This document shows, piece after piece, positions 46,679 to 55,698 of a stretch of DNA of 64,000 bases. Under the pieces are notes generated by a model. The model searched no databases and was not told the DNA's origin. It saw only the letters and a list, made by a program, of their open reading frames with translations. The DNA lies in NCBI GenBank assembly GCA_963848205.1, contig CAWKCV010000003.1:930001-994000 (forward strand), written 5' to 3'. Each line of letters starts with the position of its first letter. Within the stretch, counting starts at the first letter, position 1. The DNA is from BOG-908 sp963848205. Lineage in GTDB: Bacteria > Pseudomonadota > Alphaproteobacteria > Acetobacterales > Acetobacteraceae. The translations under genes were made by a program, and so were the position numbers.

Positions 46679-48199
46679 TCAGGCGCTTGGCCGGATCACG
46701 TCCCGCCCGGGCACCCTGTGCCGGAACGCCAGCGCCTCGGCCACGTCCTGCCGCCGCACCTGCTTCACGCGCGCCAGATCGGCGATCGTGCGGGCCACGC
46801 GCAGCACGCGCGTGAATCCCCGCGGCGAAAGCTGCAGCCGTTCCATCGCCTCCTCCGCCAGCAACCGGGCGTCTGCGGCCAGCTCGATCGTGGCGCCATC
46901 CGCCTCGGCGTTCGTGGCCGCCCCCTCCGCCCCGCCGCGCGCGCGCTGCGCCGCCCGCGCCACCGCCACCCGCGCGGCCACTGCCTCGGTCGGCTCACCC
47001 GGCGGCGCGCGCGAGAGCTCGGCCGCACTCGCCGGATGCACGTTCACCGTCAGGTCGATGCGGTCCAGCAGCGGCCCGCTGATCTTCGAGAGGTAATCCT
47101 CCCCACAACGCGGCGCGCGGTTGCACTCGCGGTCCACATTGCCGAGATGGCCACAGCGGCACGGGTTCATCGCCGCGATGAGCTGGAAACGCGCGGGATA
47201 GGTCACATGCGCCGCCGCACGCGCCACCGTCGTCCGGCCCGATTCCAGCGGCTGACGCAGCACTTCGAGCACCTGACGCGGAAATTCGGGCAGCTCATCG
47301 AGGAACAGCACGCCGCGATGGGCCAGGCTCACCTCGCCCGGCTTGGCGCGCGCGCCGCCACCGGCCAGCGCCGCCTGGCTGGCACCATGATGCGGCTCGC
47401 GGAACGGCGGCCGCCGCAGCAGCCGCCCGCCATCGAGCATGCCGGCGACGCTATGGATCATGCTGACCTCAAGCGCCTCTTCCGGCGAAAGATCGGGCAG
47501 CAACCCAGGCAAACGGGCCGCCAGCATCGACTTGCCCGCACCGGGCGGGCCAACCATCAGAAGATTATGTCCGCCCGCGGCCGCGATCTCCAGCGCCCGC
47601 CGCGCCGTCTGCATGCCCTTGACCTGCGCCAGGTCGGGATCGGGCAACGCTGGCGCCAAGCCGGATGTGGCCGGCGGACTCAGCACCTGAGTGCCGCGGA
47701 AATGGTTGATCAGGCTGAGCAGGTCGGGCGGCGCCAGCACTTCCACGCTGCCGGCCCAGGCCGCCTCGCCGCCCTGGCATCCCGGGCAGATCAGGCCAAG
47801 CTCCATCGCGCCGGCCCCGATAGCCGCCGGCAGCACCCCGGCCACCGGATTGAGCGACCCATCGAGCGACAGCTCGCCGATCGCCGCATAATGGCTGACA
47901 TCCTCGCGCGGCAGCACGTCCATCGCCGCCAGCACGGCCAGTGCCATCGGCAGGTCGAAATGCGAACCCTCCTTGAGCAGGTCGGCTGGTGCGAGGTTAA
48001 TCAGCACCCGTCGCGGCGGCAGCGACAACCCCATTGCCGTGAGCGCCGCACGCACCCGCTCGCGTGCTTCGGCCACGGCTTTGTCCGGAAGTCCCACGAC
48101 AAGAAAAGCCGGCAACCCGCTGGAAATCTGCACCTGCACGTCCACCGGCACCGCCTCGATGCCGGAAAACGCAAAACTGCGTATGGAAGCCAGACTCAC
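46679..48199 (-). CDS. comM: ComM/YifB-family Mg-chelatase-like AAA+ ATPase
   Basis: The 506-residue product has an N-terminal Lon-like domain (SFAFSGIEAVPVDVQVQISS, LPDKAVAEARERVRAAL), Walker A GPPGAGKSMLA, Walker B GVLFLDELPEF, and a cysteine cluster (PCRCGH, ECNRAPRCGEDY). ComM is a helicase that aids branch migration during natural transformation. GTG at 48199 gives the family N-terminus (SLASIRSFAF); a GTG 13 codons upstream is alternative. Confidence 0.92.
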   Translation of the reverse strand: MSLASIRSFAFSGIEAVPVDVQVQISSGLPAFLVVGLPDKAVAEARERVRAALTAMGLSLPPRRVLINLAPADLLKEGSHFDLPMALAVLAAMDVLPREDVSHYAAIGELSLDGSLNPVAGVLPAAIGAGAMELGLICPGCQGGEAAWAGSVEVLAPPDLLSLINHFRGTQVLSPPATSGLAPALPDPDLAQVKGMQTARRALEIAAAGGHNLLMVGPPGAGKSMLAARLPGLLPDLSPEEALEVSMIHSVAGMLDGGRLLRRPPFREPHHGASQAALAGGGARAKPGEVSLAHRGVLFLDELPEFPRQVLEVLRQPLESGRTTVARAAAHVTYPARFQLIAAMNPCRCGHLGNVDRECNRAPRCGEDYLSKISGPLLDRIDLTVNVHPASAAELSRAPPGEPTEAVAARVAVARAAQRARGGAEGAATNAEADGATIELAADARLLAEEAMERLQLSPRGFTRVLRVARTIADLARVKQVRRQDVAEALAFRHRVPGRDVIRPSA

Positions 48200-48262
48200 G
48201 GGAAAGTTGTATTCGTCACGCCTGCATAACAACCGCACACACGCGGCTTGGCAAGGGCTGCG

Positions 48263-50263
48263 TCAGCCGGCGTGGTCCACCAAGGCGAGAATTCCCCCCT
48301 GGGTGAGGATTTGCGGCAGCACGCGCGGCGCGGCCCCAGGGGCAAAATAGACGTAAAGCGGCACGCCGCTTCGATCGTACTGCCGCAGGAAAGCGGTGAT
48401 CGCTTCGTCCTGGCGCGTCCAGTCGCCTTTCAGATACGCCACGTGATGGCTGGAGAAGGCAGCCCGCACCGCCGGCGGCGAGAGGGCCAGCCGCTCGTTG
48501 ACCAGGCACGTCACGCACCAGGCGGCACTCATATCGACCAGCACCGGCCGCTTTGCCGCCTGCAGTTCCGCCAGCCGCGCCGCCGAGAACGGCTCGCTCC
48601 CATCCGCCGCGAGTCCACTCGCCGCGCGGGCCGGCGGCGCCGACCAGCCTACGAACGCCAGCAAGCCCAGGGCACCCGCCAGCCCCAATGCCGAGGCGGC
48701 GCGCGGAAACAGCGCGTGCTCGGCCGATTGCCCCCGCCCGAACAACCAGGCGGCGAAGGCCACCAGCAGGAAGCTCGCCAGCACCGCGGCCAAGCCAGCC
48801 TGATCGGTCTGCTGGCTGGCGACCCACACCAGCCAAAGTGCCGCGCCATACATCGGAAACGCCAGAACCTGACGCAAAGTCTCCATCCAGGCGCCGGGTC
48901 TGGGCAACAGGCGCGCCGCCCGCGGGCTCAGCGCCAAGGCGGCATACGGCGCGGCCAACCCCAGGCCTAGCGCCACGAACACCGCCATGCCGGCGGCCGG
49001 CGGCATCGAGAAAGCCGCCGCCAGCGCAGCACCCATGAACGGTGCGGTGCACGGCGTGGCGACAATGACGGCCAGCAGCCCGGTAAAGAAGCTGCCGCGT
49101 GCGGCCAGCCCCTGCCCCGCGCCTGCCAGGCTCCCGCCGACCGAGAACACGCCGGACAGGTTCAAACCCATCGCAAACAACAGCCAGCCGGTCGCCGTGG
49201 TGAACAGCACGGACTGGAACTGCACGCCCCATCCGGCGGCACTTCCCGCCTGGCGCGCCAGCAGCGTGGCACCACCGATCGCGCAAAACGCCAGCACGAC
49301 GCCGGCCGTGTAGGCAGCCACCTCCCGCCGCACATGCCCGCGCTCGGCGCCGGCCAACCGCGCCAGGGCCAATGCCTTGATCGCCAGGATCGGCAGCACG
49401 CACGGCATCAGGTTCAGTATCAACCCGCCGGCGAACGCCAGCAGCAGCACGTCCGCCAATCCCGGCGCCTGCAAACCCTGCTTCTCCGCCGGCAGCACCA
49501 TCGGCGTAGCATCGACGATCAGGTTCTCCACCTGCCCAGCCTTGTCGGTCAGCTGCAGAAGTCCCGCCAAATGGCTGGTCAGCGGCTTGAGCGGCTTGAG
49601 TGACAGCCGCAAACCGTCCGCCGTTACCGTCACACGCGGCACCGCGCCCTGGTCGAGCACGCCGGCCTCGGCCGGAAAGAAACTCGCCTCGGTCACCGCG
49701 ATCCCGGGCGCCTCCAGCCACAACACGCCCTCCTTGCTGACATGGGCGGGAAACGGGCTGGCGCGCGGCATCCGTGCCTGGTTCGCCTCGAACAAAGCCG
49801 CCTGTGCGCCGGGCGCGGCCGGCCCCTGCGGCAAGGCAAGGGCAAAGCGCGCCTCTTCCGGCACACACACGGTCGCGCACACCAGCCAGGTCGCATGCGC
49901 GGTGATGTGGGCACCGTCCGTTCTCGCCATGGCCGTTACCGGCAGCAGCAGCTCGCCGGTATAGGCGAAGCTGGTGAACGGCCCGTCATGCAGCCGGCGC
50001 GGCGCCGGATAGGCGATCGCGCCTGCCTCGGCGCCGCTCACATCCAGTGTGGGCGGCGCACCCGCGTCACCGGGGTTGGACCAGTAGGTATGCCAGCCAG
50101 GCGCGAGCTTCAGCCGCAGCCCGAGATGGAACGGCTTGCCCGCCGCCACGCTGTCCACGTCGCTGACCAGGCTCGCCACGTCGCGCGGGGTCGACACCGG
50201 AGCGCTCTCCAGCGCCCAGGCGGGGCCGGCCACCAGCAAAACGAGCAAAACAAGCCAGCGCAT
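48263..50263 (-). CDS. dsbD: DsbD/ScsB-like transmembrane thiol-disulfide reductase
   Basis: The 666-residue product has a signal peptide (MRWLVLLVLLVAGPAWA), a periplasmic N-terminal domain (GWHTYWSNPGDAG, WLVCATVCVPEEA), an eight-helix membrane core with the paired cysteines in LNLMPCVLPIL and ATPCTAPFMG, and a C-terminal thioredoxin domain with CxxC in AAWCVTCLV. It carries reducing power from the cytoplasm to periplasmic partners. The N-terminal domain resembles ScsB/DipZ rather than E. coli DsbD. GAGAGG precedes the ATG. It is divergent from hrpB by 66 bases. Confidence 0.9.
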   Translation of the reverse strand: MRWLVLLVLLVAGPAWALESAPVSTPRDVASLVSDVDSVAAGKPFHLGLRLKLAPGWHTYWSNPGDAGAPPTLDVSGAEAGAIAYPAPRRLHDGPFTSFAYTGELLLPVTAMARTDGAHITAHATWLVCATVCVPEEARFALALPQGPAAPGAQAALFEANQARMPRASPFPAHVSKEGVLWLEAPGIAVTEASFFPAEAGVLDQGAVPRVTVTADGLRLSLKPLKPLTSHLAGLLQLTDKAGQVENLIVDATPMVLPAEKQGLQAPGLADVLLLAFAGGLILNLMPCVLPILAIKALALARLAGAERGHVRREVAAYTAGVVLAFCAIGGATLLARQAGSAAGWGVQFQSVLFTTATGWLLFAMGLNLSGVFSVGGSLAGAGQGLAARGSFFTGLLAVIVATPCTAPFMGAALAAAFSMPPAAGMAVFVALGLGLAAPYAALALSPRAARLLPRPGAWMETLRQVLAFPMYGAALWLVWVASQQTDQAGLAAVLASFLLVAFAAWLFGRGQSAEHALFPRAASALGLAGALGLLAFVGWSAPPARAASGLAADGSEPFSAARLAELQAAKRPVLVDMSAAWCVTCLVNERLALSPPAVRAAFSSHHVAYLKGDWTRQDEAITAFLRQYDRSGVPLYVYFAPGAAPRVLPQILTQGGILALVDHAG

Positions 50264-50329
50264 GAACAACCCTCTCGGCCCAGGCACACACTCATTCGCG
50301 CGGCCGCCGTAGCTGATACATAGCGACGA

Positions 50330-52753
50330 ATGCTCCCTTTCGCACATCCTGCCGCCCTGGCACTGCCCGTGGCCGACGCGCTGCCGGCGCTGCTCGCCAG
50401 CTTGGCCGCGCGCCCCAACGCGATTCTGGTCGCCCCGCCCGGCGCCGGCAAAACCACCCTCGTGCCGCTGGCTCTGCTCGATGCGCCCTGGCTGGCCGGC
50501 GGTCGCATCCTCATGCTCGAACCAAGGCGCCTCGCCGCGCGCGCCGCAGCTACCCGCATGTCCACCCTGCTCGGCGAGCGCGTGGGTGGCACGGCCGGCT
50601 ACCGCACACGCCTGGACAGCGCCGTCTCGGCCATCACAAGGATCGAAGTGGTCACCGAAGGCCTGCTCGTCCGGCGCCTGCAATCGGACCCCGGGCTGGA
50701 CGGCGTCGCCTGCGTCATCTTCGACGAAATCCACGAGCGCGGCCTGGACGCCGACCTCGCACTCGCCTTCTGCCTCGACCTGCAGCGCGGCCTGCGCCCC
50801 GAACTGCGCCTGCTCGCCATGTCGGCCACCGCCGACGGCGCGCGCCTGGCCACCCTGCTCGACGCGCCGGTCATCGAAAGCGCCGGCCGCATGCACCCGG
50901 TCGACATCCGCCACGCCGCGCGCGACATCGCCTCGCCGCGCGACCTGGCGGACGCCATGGCACGCGCCGTCCGCGCCGCGCTGGCCGAGCATGCGGGCGA
51001 CATCCTCGCTTTCCTGCCCGGCATGGGCGAGCTGCGGCGCGCCGAACAGGCACTCGCCGGCTGCGGCGCGCTGGTGCTCAAGCTGCACGGCGACTTGCCG
51101 CCCGACGAGCAGGACCGCGCACTCACACCTGCCTCCGGACGGCGCGTGGTGCTGGCGACCTCGATCGCCGAGACCTCGCTCACCGTGCCCGGCGTGCGCA
51201 TCGTCATCGATGGCGGCTGGCGTCGCACGCCGCGTCTGGACCCCTCCACCGGCCTCACGCGGCTCGACACGCTGCGGATCAGCAAGGCGGCCGCGGAACA
51301 GCGTGCCGGCCGTGCCGGACGCGAAGCGCCCGGCGTCGCCCTGCGCCTGTGGACCACATCGCTGCATCGCGGCCTGCCGGCGTTCGACCGGCCGCAGATC
51401 CTGGAATCCGAACTCTCCGGTCTGGCGCTGGACTGCGCCGCCTGGGGTGCCGCACCTTCCGACCTCGCCTTCGCCGACCCGCCACCCGCCGGCGCGCTGG
51501 CCGCCGGGCGCGCGCTGCTGACCCTGCTCGGCGCACTTGATGGCGAAGGCCGCATCAGTGCAAAAGGCCGCCGCATGGCGACCCTCGGCGCCCATCCACG
51601 TCTGTCGGCAATGATGCTTGCCGCGGCCGACGATGCGGGCGCCGCGCTGGCCGCCGACCTCGCCGCGCTGCTGGAGGAACGCGACCCGCTGCGTACCACC
51701 GCCAGCGCGGACATCCACACCCGCCTCGCCGCCCTGGCTTACGGCGCGGCCGATGCGGACCGCGGCGCGCTCTCCCGCATCCGCCAGACCGCCAGCCAGT
51801 ATCGCCGCCGTCTCGCCACCCGGGCGGCGCCGGACGGTGACGCCGGCGCGCTGCTCGCCGCTGCCTTTCCGGACCGCATTGCGCAACGGCGGGGCGAGCC
51901 GGGATCATTCCGCCTCTCCGCCGGCGGTGGCGCACGCCTGCCGGCCAACGACAGACTGGCCCAGGCGCCGCTGCTGGTCGTGGCCAGCCTGGAACAGAAG
52001 GCCAGCGCCCAGATCAGGCTGGCCGCCGCGCTCGATCCCGCCAACCTGCCCGATGCGATCGCCGCCCAGGTCACCGAAAGCGTCGAGAGCGGGTTCGACG
52101 CGACGAGCGGCGCCGTCTTCTCGCGCCGCCGACGGCGTTACGGCGCGCTGGTGCTGGAGGACCGGTTGGCGCCAGCCGAGCCGCAGGCGGTGGCCGACAT
52201 CCTGGCCAGCGTGATCGCCGCCAAGCTCGACCTGCTTCCCTGGACGGACTCCGCCCGCGCCCTCCAGGCCCGCGCCGCCCTGCTCCGCAGCGTCGAGCCC
52301 GGCTTTGCCGACCTATCGGACGCCGCTCTTGCCGCCTGCGCCACCACCTGGCTCATGCCGCATCTTCTCGGCCTCACGCGACTGCCGGACGTGGCAAAGC
52401 TGGATCTCGCCACCATCCTGCGCGGCCATCTTGGCTGGGAAGCAGCCGCGCGGCTCGACCGCGACCTGCCCATCCACATCGACCTACCCGGCGGCCGCGC
52501 CAGTGTGGACTACAGCCAGCCGGTGCCGTCGATCTCGGCGCGTGCGCAGGCGTTCTTCGGCCTGGCGACAACACCGCTGCTGGCAGGCGGGCGCATACGG
52601 CCGCAACTCTCGCTGTTGTCGCCGGCTGGCCGACCGGTGGCGATCACCGCCGACATCGAAGGGTTCTGGCGCGGTGCTTGGGCGGACGTCCGCCGGGACA
52701 TGCGCGGCCGCTACCCCAAGCATGCCTGGCCGGAAGACCCGCTCAAAACGTGA
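50330..52753 (+). CDS. hrpB: ATP-dependent RNA helicase HrpB
   Basis: The 807-residue product has DExH helicase motifs: GAGKTTLVPLALL (I), FDEIHERGLDADLAL (II, DEIH), MSATADG (III), ATSIAETSLTVPG and EQRAGRAGRE (VI), then HA2 and the HrpB-specific C-terminal domain ending GRYPKHAWPEDP. HrpB is a DEAH-type helicase of unclear substrate, widely conserved in proteobacteria. The very high G+C coding produces long meaningless antisense frames here. Confidence 0.95.
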   Translation: MLPFAHPAALALPVADALPALLASLAARPNAILVAPPGAGKTTLVPLALLDAPWLAGGRILMLEPRRLAARAAATRMSTLLGERVGGTAGYRTRLDSAVSAITRIEVVTEGLLVRRLQSDPGLDGVACVIFDEIHERGLDADLALAFCLDLQRGLRPELRLLAMSATADGARLATLLDAPVIESAGRMHPVDIRHAARDIASPRDLADAMARAVRAALAEHAGDILAFLPGMGELRRAEQALAGCGALVLKLHGDLPPDEQDRALTPASGRRVVLATSIAETSLTVPGVRIVIDGGWRRTPRLDPSTGLTRLDTLRISKAAAEQRAGRAGREAPGVALRLWTTSLHRGLPAFDRPQILESELSGLALDCAAWGAAPSDLAFADPPPAGALAAGRALLTLLGALDGEGRISAKGRRMATLGAHPRLSAMMLAAADDAGAALAADLAALLEERDPLRTTASADIHTRLAALAYGAADADRGALSRIRQTASQYRRRLATRAAPDGDAGALLAAAFPDRIAQRRGEPGSFRLSAGGGARLPANDRLAQAPLLVVASLEQKASAQIRLAAALDPANLPDAIAAQVTESVESGFDATSGAVFSRRRRRYGALVLEDRLAPAEPQAVADILASVIAAKLDLLPWTDSARALQARAALLRSVEPGFADLSDAALAACATTWLMPHLLGLTRLPDVAKLDLATILRGHLGWEAAARLDRDLPIHIDLPGGRASVDYSQPVPSISARAQAFFGLATTPLLAGGRIRPQLSLLSPAGRPVAITADIEGFWRGAWADVRRDMRGRYPKHAWPEDPLKT

Positions 52754-52779
52754 GACTTGTCTCGCGTTGCAACAGAAAC

Positions 52780-53226
52780 TCAGCTCTCGGCGCAAACCTG
52801 AGACGAAGGCGGGGCCTCATTCTTCATGTCGGCCAAGGCCGCCGACATCTGCGCCGGCTCGGTGCCATTTTGCGTTCGCGTCACGTGGATCTCGTCCGGC
52901 AGATCCGTGAGAACACTCACCGGGCCGGTCGCCGTCGAATTACCGTGCCCTGCCTTGGCATGGCCTTCTTCGGAAGCGGCTACGCGGAAATAACTCAGCA
53001 CATACACCCGAACAGCGCTGGTCCGCCCACCCGGCGTTGCGGTCCGCTCTACCTTTCGGATGAGGTCGCGCAGCTCGATGCCCTCGCGAAGGCAAACCTC
53101 GCGCAACGCGTCCCACATCTCCGGCTCGAGACGCATGCTGGTGCGCCCAGCGCCTGCCGTGATGTTCCGATTGACGAGCCTGCTGCCGGCCACGATTCCC
53201 GCTCCCGAGCGTTTGTCAGCATTCAC
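52780..53226 (-). CDS. Ribbon-helix-helix domain protein
   Basis: The 148-residue product has an RHH_4-type domain: RTSMRLEPEMWDALREVCLR, then LRDLIRKVERTATPGGRTSA and VRVYVLSYFRV. These are short DNA-binding or protein-binding modules common in Rhodospirillales. The ~60-residue C-terminal tail is low-complexity. GTG at 53226 is the most upstream start; internal starts are possible. Convergent with hrpB. Confidence 0.8.
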   Translation of the reverse strand: MNADKRSGAGIVAGSRLVNRNITAGAGRTSMRLEPEMWDALREVCLREGIELRDLIRKVERTATPGGRTSAVRVYVLSYFRVAASEEGHAKAGHGNSTATGPVSVLTDLPDEIHVTRTQNGTEPAQMSAALADMKNEAPPSSQVCAES

Positions 53227-53284
53227 CTACTCCAAGACAGATAAAAACGAAACGTTTATTCACTGAAATTCGCGTTATTCGAGA

Positions 53285-53569
53285 CTAAAGTTCATGCGGT
53301 GAGCGCAATTCCAAGGAAAGTGCATGCAATCCGGTTAAGAGCTCTTGTTGCAGAATTGTATGCACCATACGGGAGCGTGCAACGCGACTGAGACCGGTGA
53401 AACTTTCTGAGACGATCGACACACGATAGTGTGTCTCACCGCCCGGCTGTGCCCCCGCGTGCCCCGCGTGCTGCGCACTCTCGTCTTCTACATTCAGGAT
53501 CTCGGGTCGGAGCGCCTGCAGCAGGCTTGCCCGAACGCGTTCGGCGCGCGTTGTCTCATGCGTGGTCAT
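53285..53569 (-). CDS. bolA: BolA-family protein
   Basis: The 94-residue product has the BolA fold: ERVRASLLQALRPEILNVED, a His-containing loop, HYRVSIVSESFTGLSRVARS and VHTILQQELLTGLHALSLEL. BolA pairs with monothiol glutaredoxins in iron-sulfur handling. GGAGAGGG lies five bases before the ATG. It is divergent from the J-domain gene, a conserved alphaproteobacterial layout. Confidence 0.93.
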   Translation of the reverse strand: MTTHETTRAERVRASLLQALRPEILNVEDESAQHAGHAGAQPGGETHYRVSIVSESFTGLSRVARSRMVHTILQQELLTGLHALSLELRSPHEL

Positions 53570-53656
53570 CGATACCCTCTCCGCGGAACACGGCCCCGTT
53601 TGCCCAGCCTGTCGCGCGGGCTTGCCGGGGCGCCCGGCCAGCGCACATAACGGGCG

Positions 53657-54301
53657 ATGAGCGAACGCGCAAAACAGGGAGGACCAGCGACGGACGGCAG
53701 CGCCAGACGGGCCTCGCGCGCGCGCGCCTACGACCCAGATCCAGCAGCGCCCGGGCGCTGCTGCGACGTTCCCGGCTGCCCGCACGAAGGCGGCTACAAG
53801 GCGCCCAAATCGCGCGACTCCTTGCGTGAATATTTCTGGTTCTGCCTCGAGCACGTGCGCGCCTACAACGCGGCCTGGGACTTCTACAAAGGCATGTCCA
53901 CCGCCCAGATCGAAGCGCACATGCGCGACGACACGGGGTGGCAGCGCCCGACCTGGCCGTTGGGCCGGCTGGGCGGCGGCATGCCGGAAGAGGATCTGGT
54001 CGCCGACCGGCTCGACATCCTGGGTGCCGCCGGCATGCGCCAGGGCCGCACGAACGGGCGTCAGCCGAGCGCGGGCCAAGGGGCGCCGGCCGATCTCCGC
54101 CAGCCGCTGCATACGCTGGGCCTGGCTTGGCCGGTCTCGCTCGACGAGGTGAAGAGCCGCTACAAGGAACTGGCGAAAAGCCACCACCCCGACACTAACG
54201 GTGGCAGCCGCGCGGCCGAAGAGCGTTTCAAGGTCATCAATCTCGCCTACGCCCAATTGCGTTCGCATCTCGCCACCGGCCATGTCGGCGCTGCCGCATG
54301 A
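53657..54301 (+). CDS. J-domain (DnaJ-like) protein
   Basis: The 214-residue product has an N-terminal region with CCDVPGCPHEGGYKAPKSRD (possible zinc site) and EYFWFCLEHVRAYNAAWDFY, and a C-terminal J domain (LGLAWPVSLDEVKSRYKELA, KSHHPDTNGG with the HPD triad, FKVINLAYAQL). It would stimulate an Hsp70. This family sits just upstream of cobS in many alphaproteobacteria; cobS starts 58 bases later. Confidence 0.92.
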   Translation: MSERAKQGGPATDGSARRASRARAYDPDPAAPGRCCDVPGCPHEGGYKAPKSRDSLREYFWFCLEHVRAYNAAWDFYKGMSTAQIEAHMRDDTGWQRPTWPLGRLGGGMPEEDLVADRLDILGAAGMRQGRTNGRQPSAGQGAPADLRQPLHTLGLAWPVSLDEVKSRYKELAKSHHPDTNGGSRAAEERFKVINLAYAQLRSHLATGHVGAAA

Positions 54302-54359
54302 GCTTCCAGCCCACGCAGGCGCCCGCGCAGCGCCAGGACGACGAAGGACACGACGCAGG

Positions 54360-55364
54360 ATGAACCAGATAGCCCCCCTGCAAAAATCCGAGGCCGCCGC
54401 CGGCATCCCCGACACCACGGTCGATGCCCGCACGGTCTTCGGCATCGAGACGAGCATGGTCGTGCCCGCTTTCTCCCACCGGGCCGAGCAGGTGCCGGAG
54501 ATCGATCCCACCTACAAATTCGACCGCGAGACCACGCTGGCGATCCTGGCGGGCTTCGCCTTCAACCGGCGGGTGATGATCCAGGGCTATCATGGCACCG
54601 GCAAGTCCACGCATATCGAGCAGGTGGCCGCACGCCTGAACTGGCCCTGCATCCGCGTCAACCTCGACAGCCACATCAGCCGCATCGACCTGATCGGCAA
54701 GGACGCGATCGTGCTGAAGGACGGCAAGCAGATCACCGAGTTCCGCGAGGGCATCCTGCCCTGGGCGCTGCAGAACCCCTGCGCCCTGGTGTTCGACGAA
54801 TACGATGCCGGCCGGCCGGACGTGATGTTCGTCATCCAGCGCGTGCTCGAGGTGGAAGGCCGGCTGACCCTGCTCGATCAGAACAAGGTGCTCCACCCGC
54901 ATGCCAGTTTCCGCCTGTTCGCCACTGCCAACACGGTGGGCCTGGGCGACACGACCGGCCTGTATCACGGCACCCAGCAGATAAACCAAGGCCAGATGGA
55001 CCGCTGGAACATCGTCGCCACGCTCAACTACCTGCCGCATGCGCAGGAGACCGCGATCGTGCTGGCCAAAATGGGCGTGGACGCCAAGGACACGCCGGCC
55101 CGCAAGCAGATCGAAAGCATGGTGGCCCTGGCCGACCTGTCGCGCGCAGGCTTCATCGCCGGCGACATCAGCACGGTCATGTCGCCGCGCACAGTGATCA
55201 CCTGGGCCGAAAACACCCGCATCTTCGGCGACATCGCCTTCGCCTTCCGCCTCACCTTCCTCAACAAATGCGACGAAGCCGAACGCAGCACCGTGGCCGA
55301 ATATTATCAGCGCTGCTTCAACACCGAACTGCCCACCGGCAACCTGGTCCGCCGCGCGATTTGA
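54360..55364 (+). CDS. cobS: Aerobic cobaltochelatase subunit CobS
   Basis: The 334-residue product has AAA+ features: GYHGTGKSTHIEQVAARL (Walker A), ALVFDEYDAGRPDVMFV (Walker B) and ATANTVGLGDTTGLYHGTQ. With CobT and CobN it inserts cobalt into hydrogenobyrinate a,c-diamide in aerobic B12 synthesis. ATG at 54360 (NQIAPLQKSEAAAG) was preferred over longer versions that overlap the J-domain gene. cobN is not in the window. Confidence 0.95.
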   Translation: MNQIAPLQKSEAAAGIPDTTVDARTVFGIETSMVVPAFSHRAEQVPEIDPTYKFDRETTLAILAGFAFNRRVMIQGYHGTGKSTHIEQVAARLNWPCIRVNLDSHISRIDLIGKDAIVLKDGKQITEFREGILPWALQNPCALVFDEYDAGRPDVMFVIQRVLEVEGRLTLLDQNKVLHPHASFRLFATANTVGLGDTTGLYHGTQQINQGQMDRWNIVATLNYLPHAQETAIVLAKMGVDAKDTPARKQIESMVALADLSRAGFIAGDISTVMSPRTVITWAENTRIFGDIAFAFRLTFLNKCDEAERSTVAEYYQRCFNTELPTGNLVRRAI

Positions 55365-55386
55365 GAAGCCGTCCCGCCACAACGAT

Positions 55387-55420
55387 CACCTTGGCCGGGC
55401 TTGACCCGGCCATCCACGCG
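55387..55420 (+). repeat. Left 34-bp palindromic repeat flanking a GIY-YIG fragment
   Basis: The unit contains the palindrome TGGCCGGGCTTGACCCGGCCA with tail TCCACGCG. Its reverse complement recurs at 55639-55672 with 33 of 34 bases identical (my hand count). Confidence 0.9.
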
Positions 55421-55434
55421 CCAAAGCTGCCGCG

Positions 55435-55698
55435 ATGCAAGGCGCCTGGCTCTACATCATCACCAACCGCCCGAATGGCACCCTTTATACGGGCACTGCA
55501 ACTGATCTCGCACGCAGAGCCTGGGAGCACCGCGAGAGCGTGGCCGCCGGATTTAGCAAGAATTATCAGCTTACTCGCCTGGTGTTCTACGAATTCCACG
55601 AGACGCTGCACGCTGCCCGTCAACGCGCCGCGCGCCGACGTGTGGATGGCCGGGTCAAGCCCGGCCAAGGTGAGTGGTTTGACGGACGGGATACACCA
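55435..55698 (+). pseudogene. Truncated GIY-YIG endonuclease-like reading frame
   Basis: The 88 codons encode a GIY-YIG start: GAWLYIITNRPNGTLYTGTA, TDLARRAWEHRESVAAGF and NYQLTRLVFYEFHETLHAAR. The normal C-terminus of this small family (a REKxIKxW segment with the catalytic Glu region) is missing; instead the frame runs through a palindromic repeat and continues without a stop into cobT. It is probably a remnant, though a fusion with CobT is formally open. Intact relatives are single-domain proteins of ~90-100 residues with unclear function. Confidence 0.65.
55639..55672 (-). repeat. Right 34-bp palindromic repeat, inverted
   Basis: This is the inverted partner of 55387-55420, one mismatch. 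It carries TGGCCGGGTCAAGCCCGGCCA, a REP-like hairpin on its own. It lies inside the GIY-YIG frame, 27 bases before the cobT start. Confidence 0.9.

Noticed and set aside
46718..48229. Plus-strand frame of 503 codons opposite comM
   Set aside because: The His/Arg/Gln-rich product is typical of antisense high-GC frames.
48216..49880. Minus-strand frame of 554 codons in another frame over dsbD
   Set aside because: Arg/Gly-rich shadow with no motif; the membrane helices and CxxC motifs lie in the dsbD frame.
50264..51886. Upstream extension of the dsbD frame to 1207 codons
   Set aside because: The extension is antisense to hrpB; a signal peptide and ribosome site define the start at 50263.
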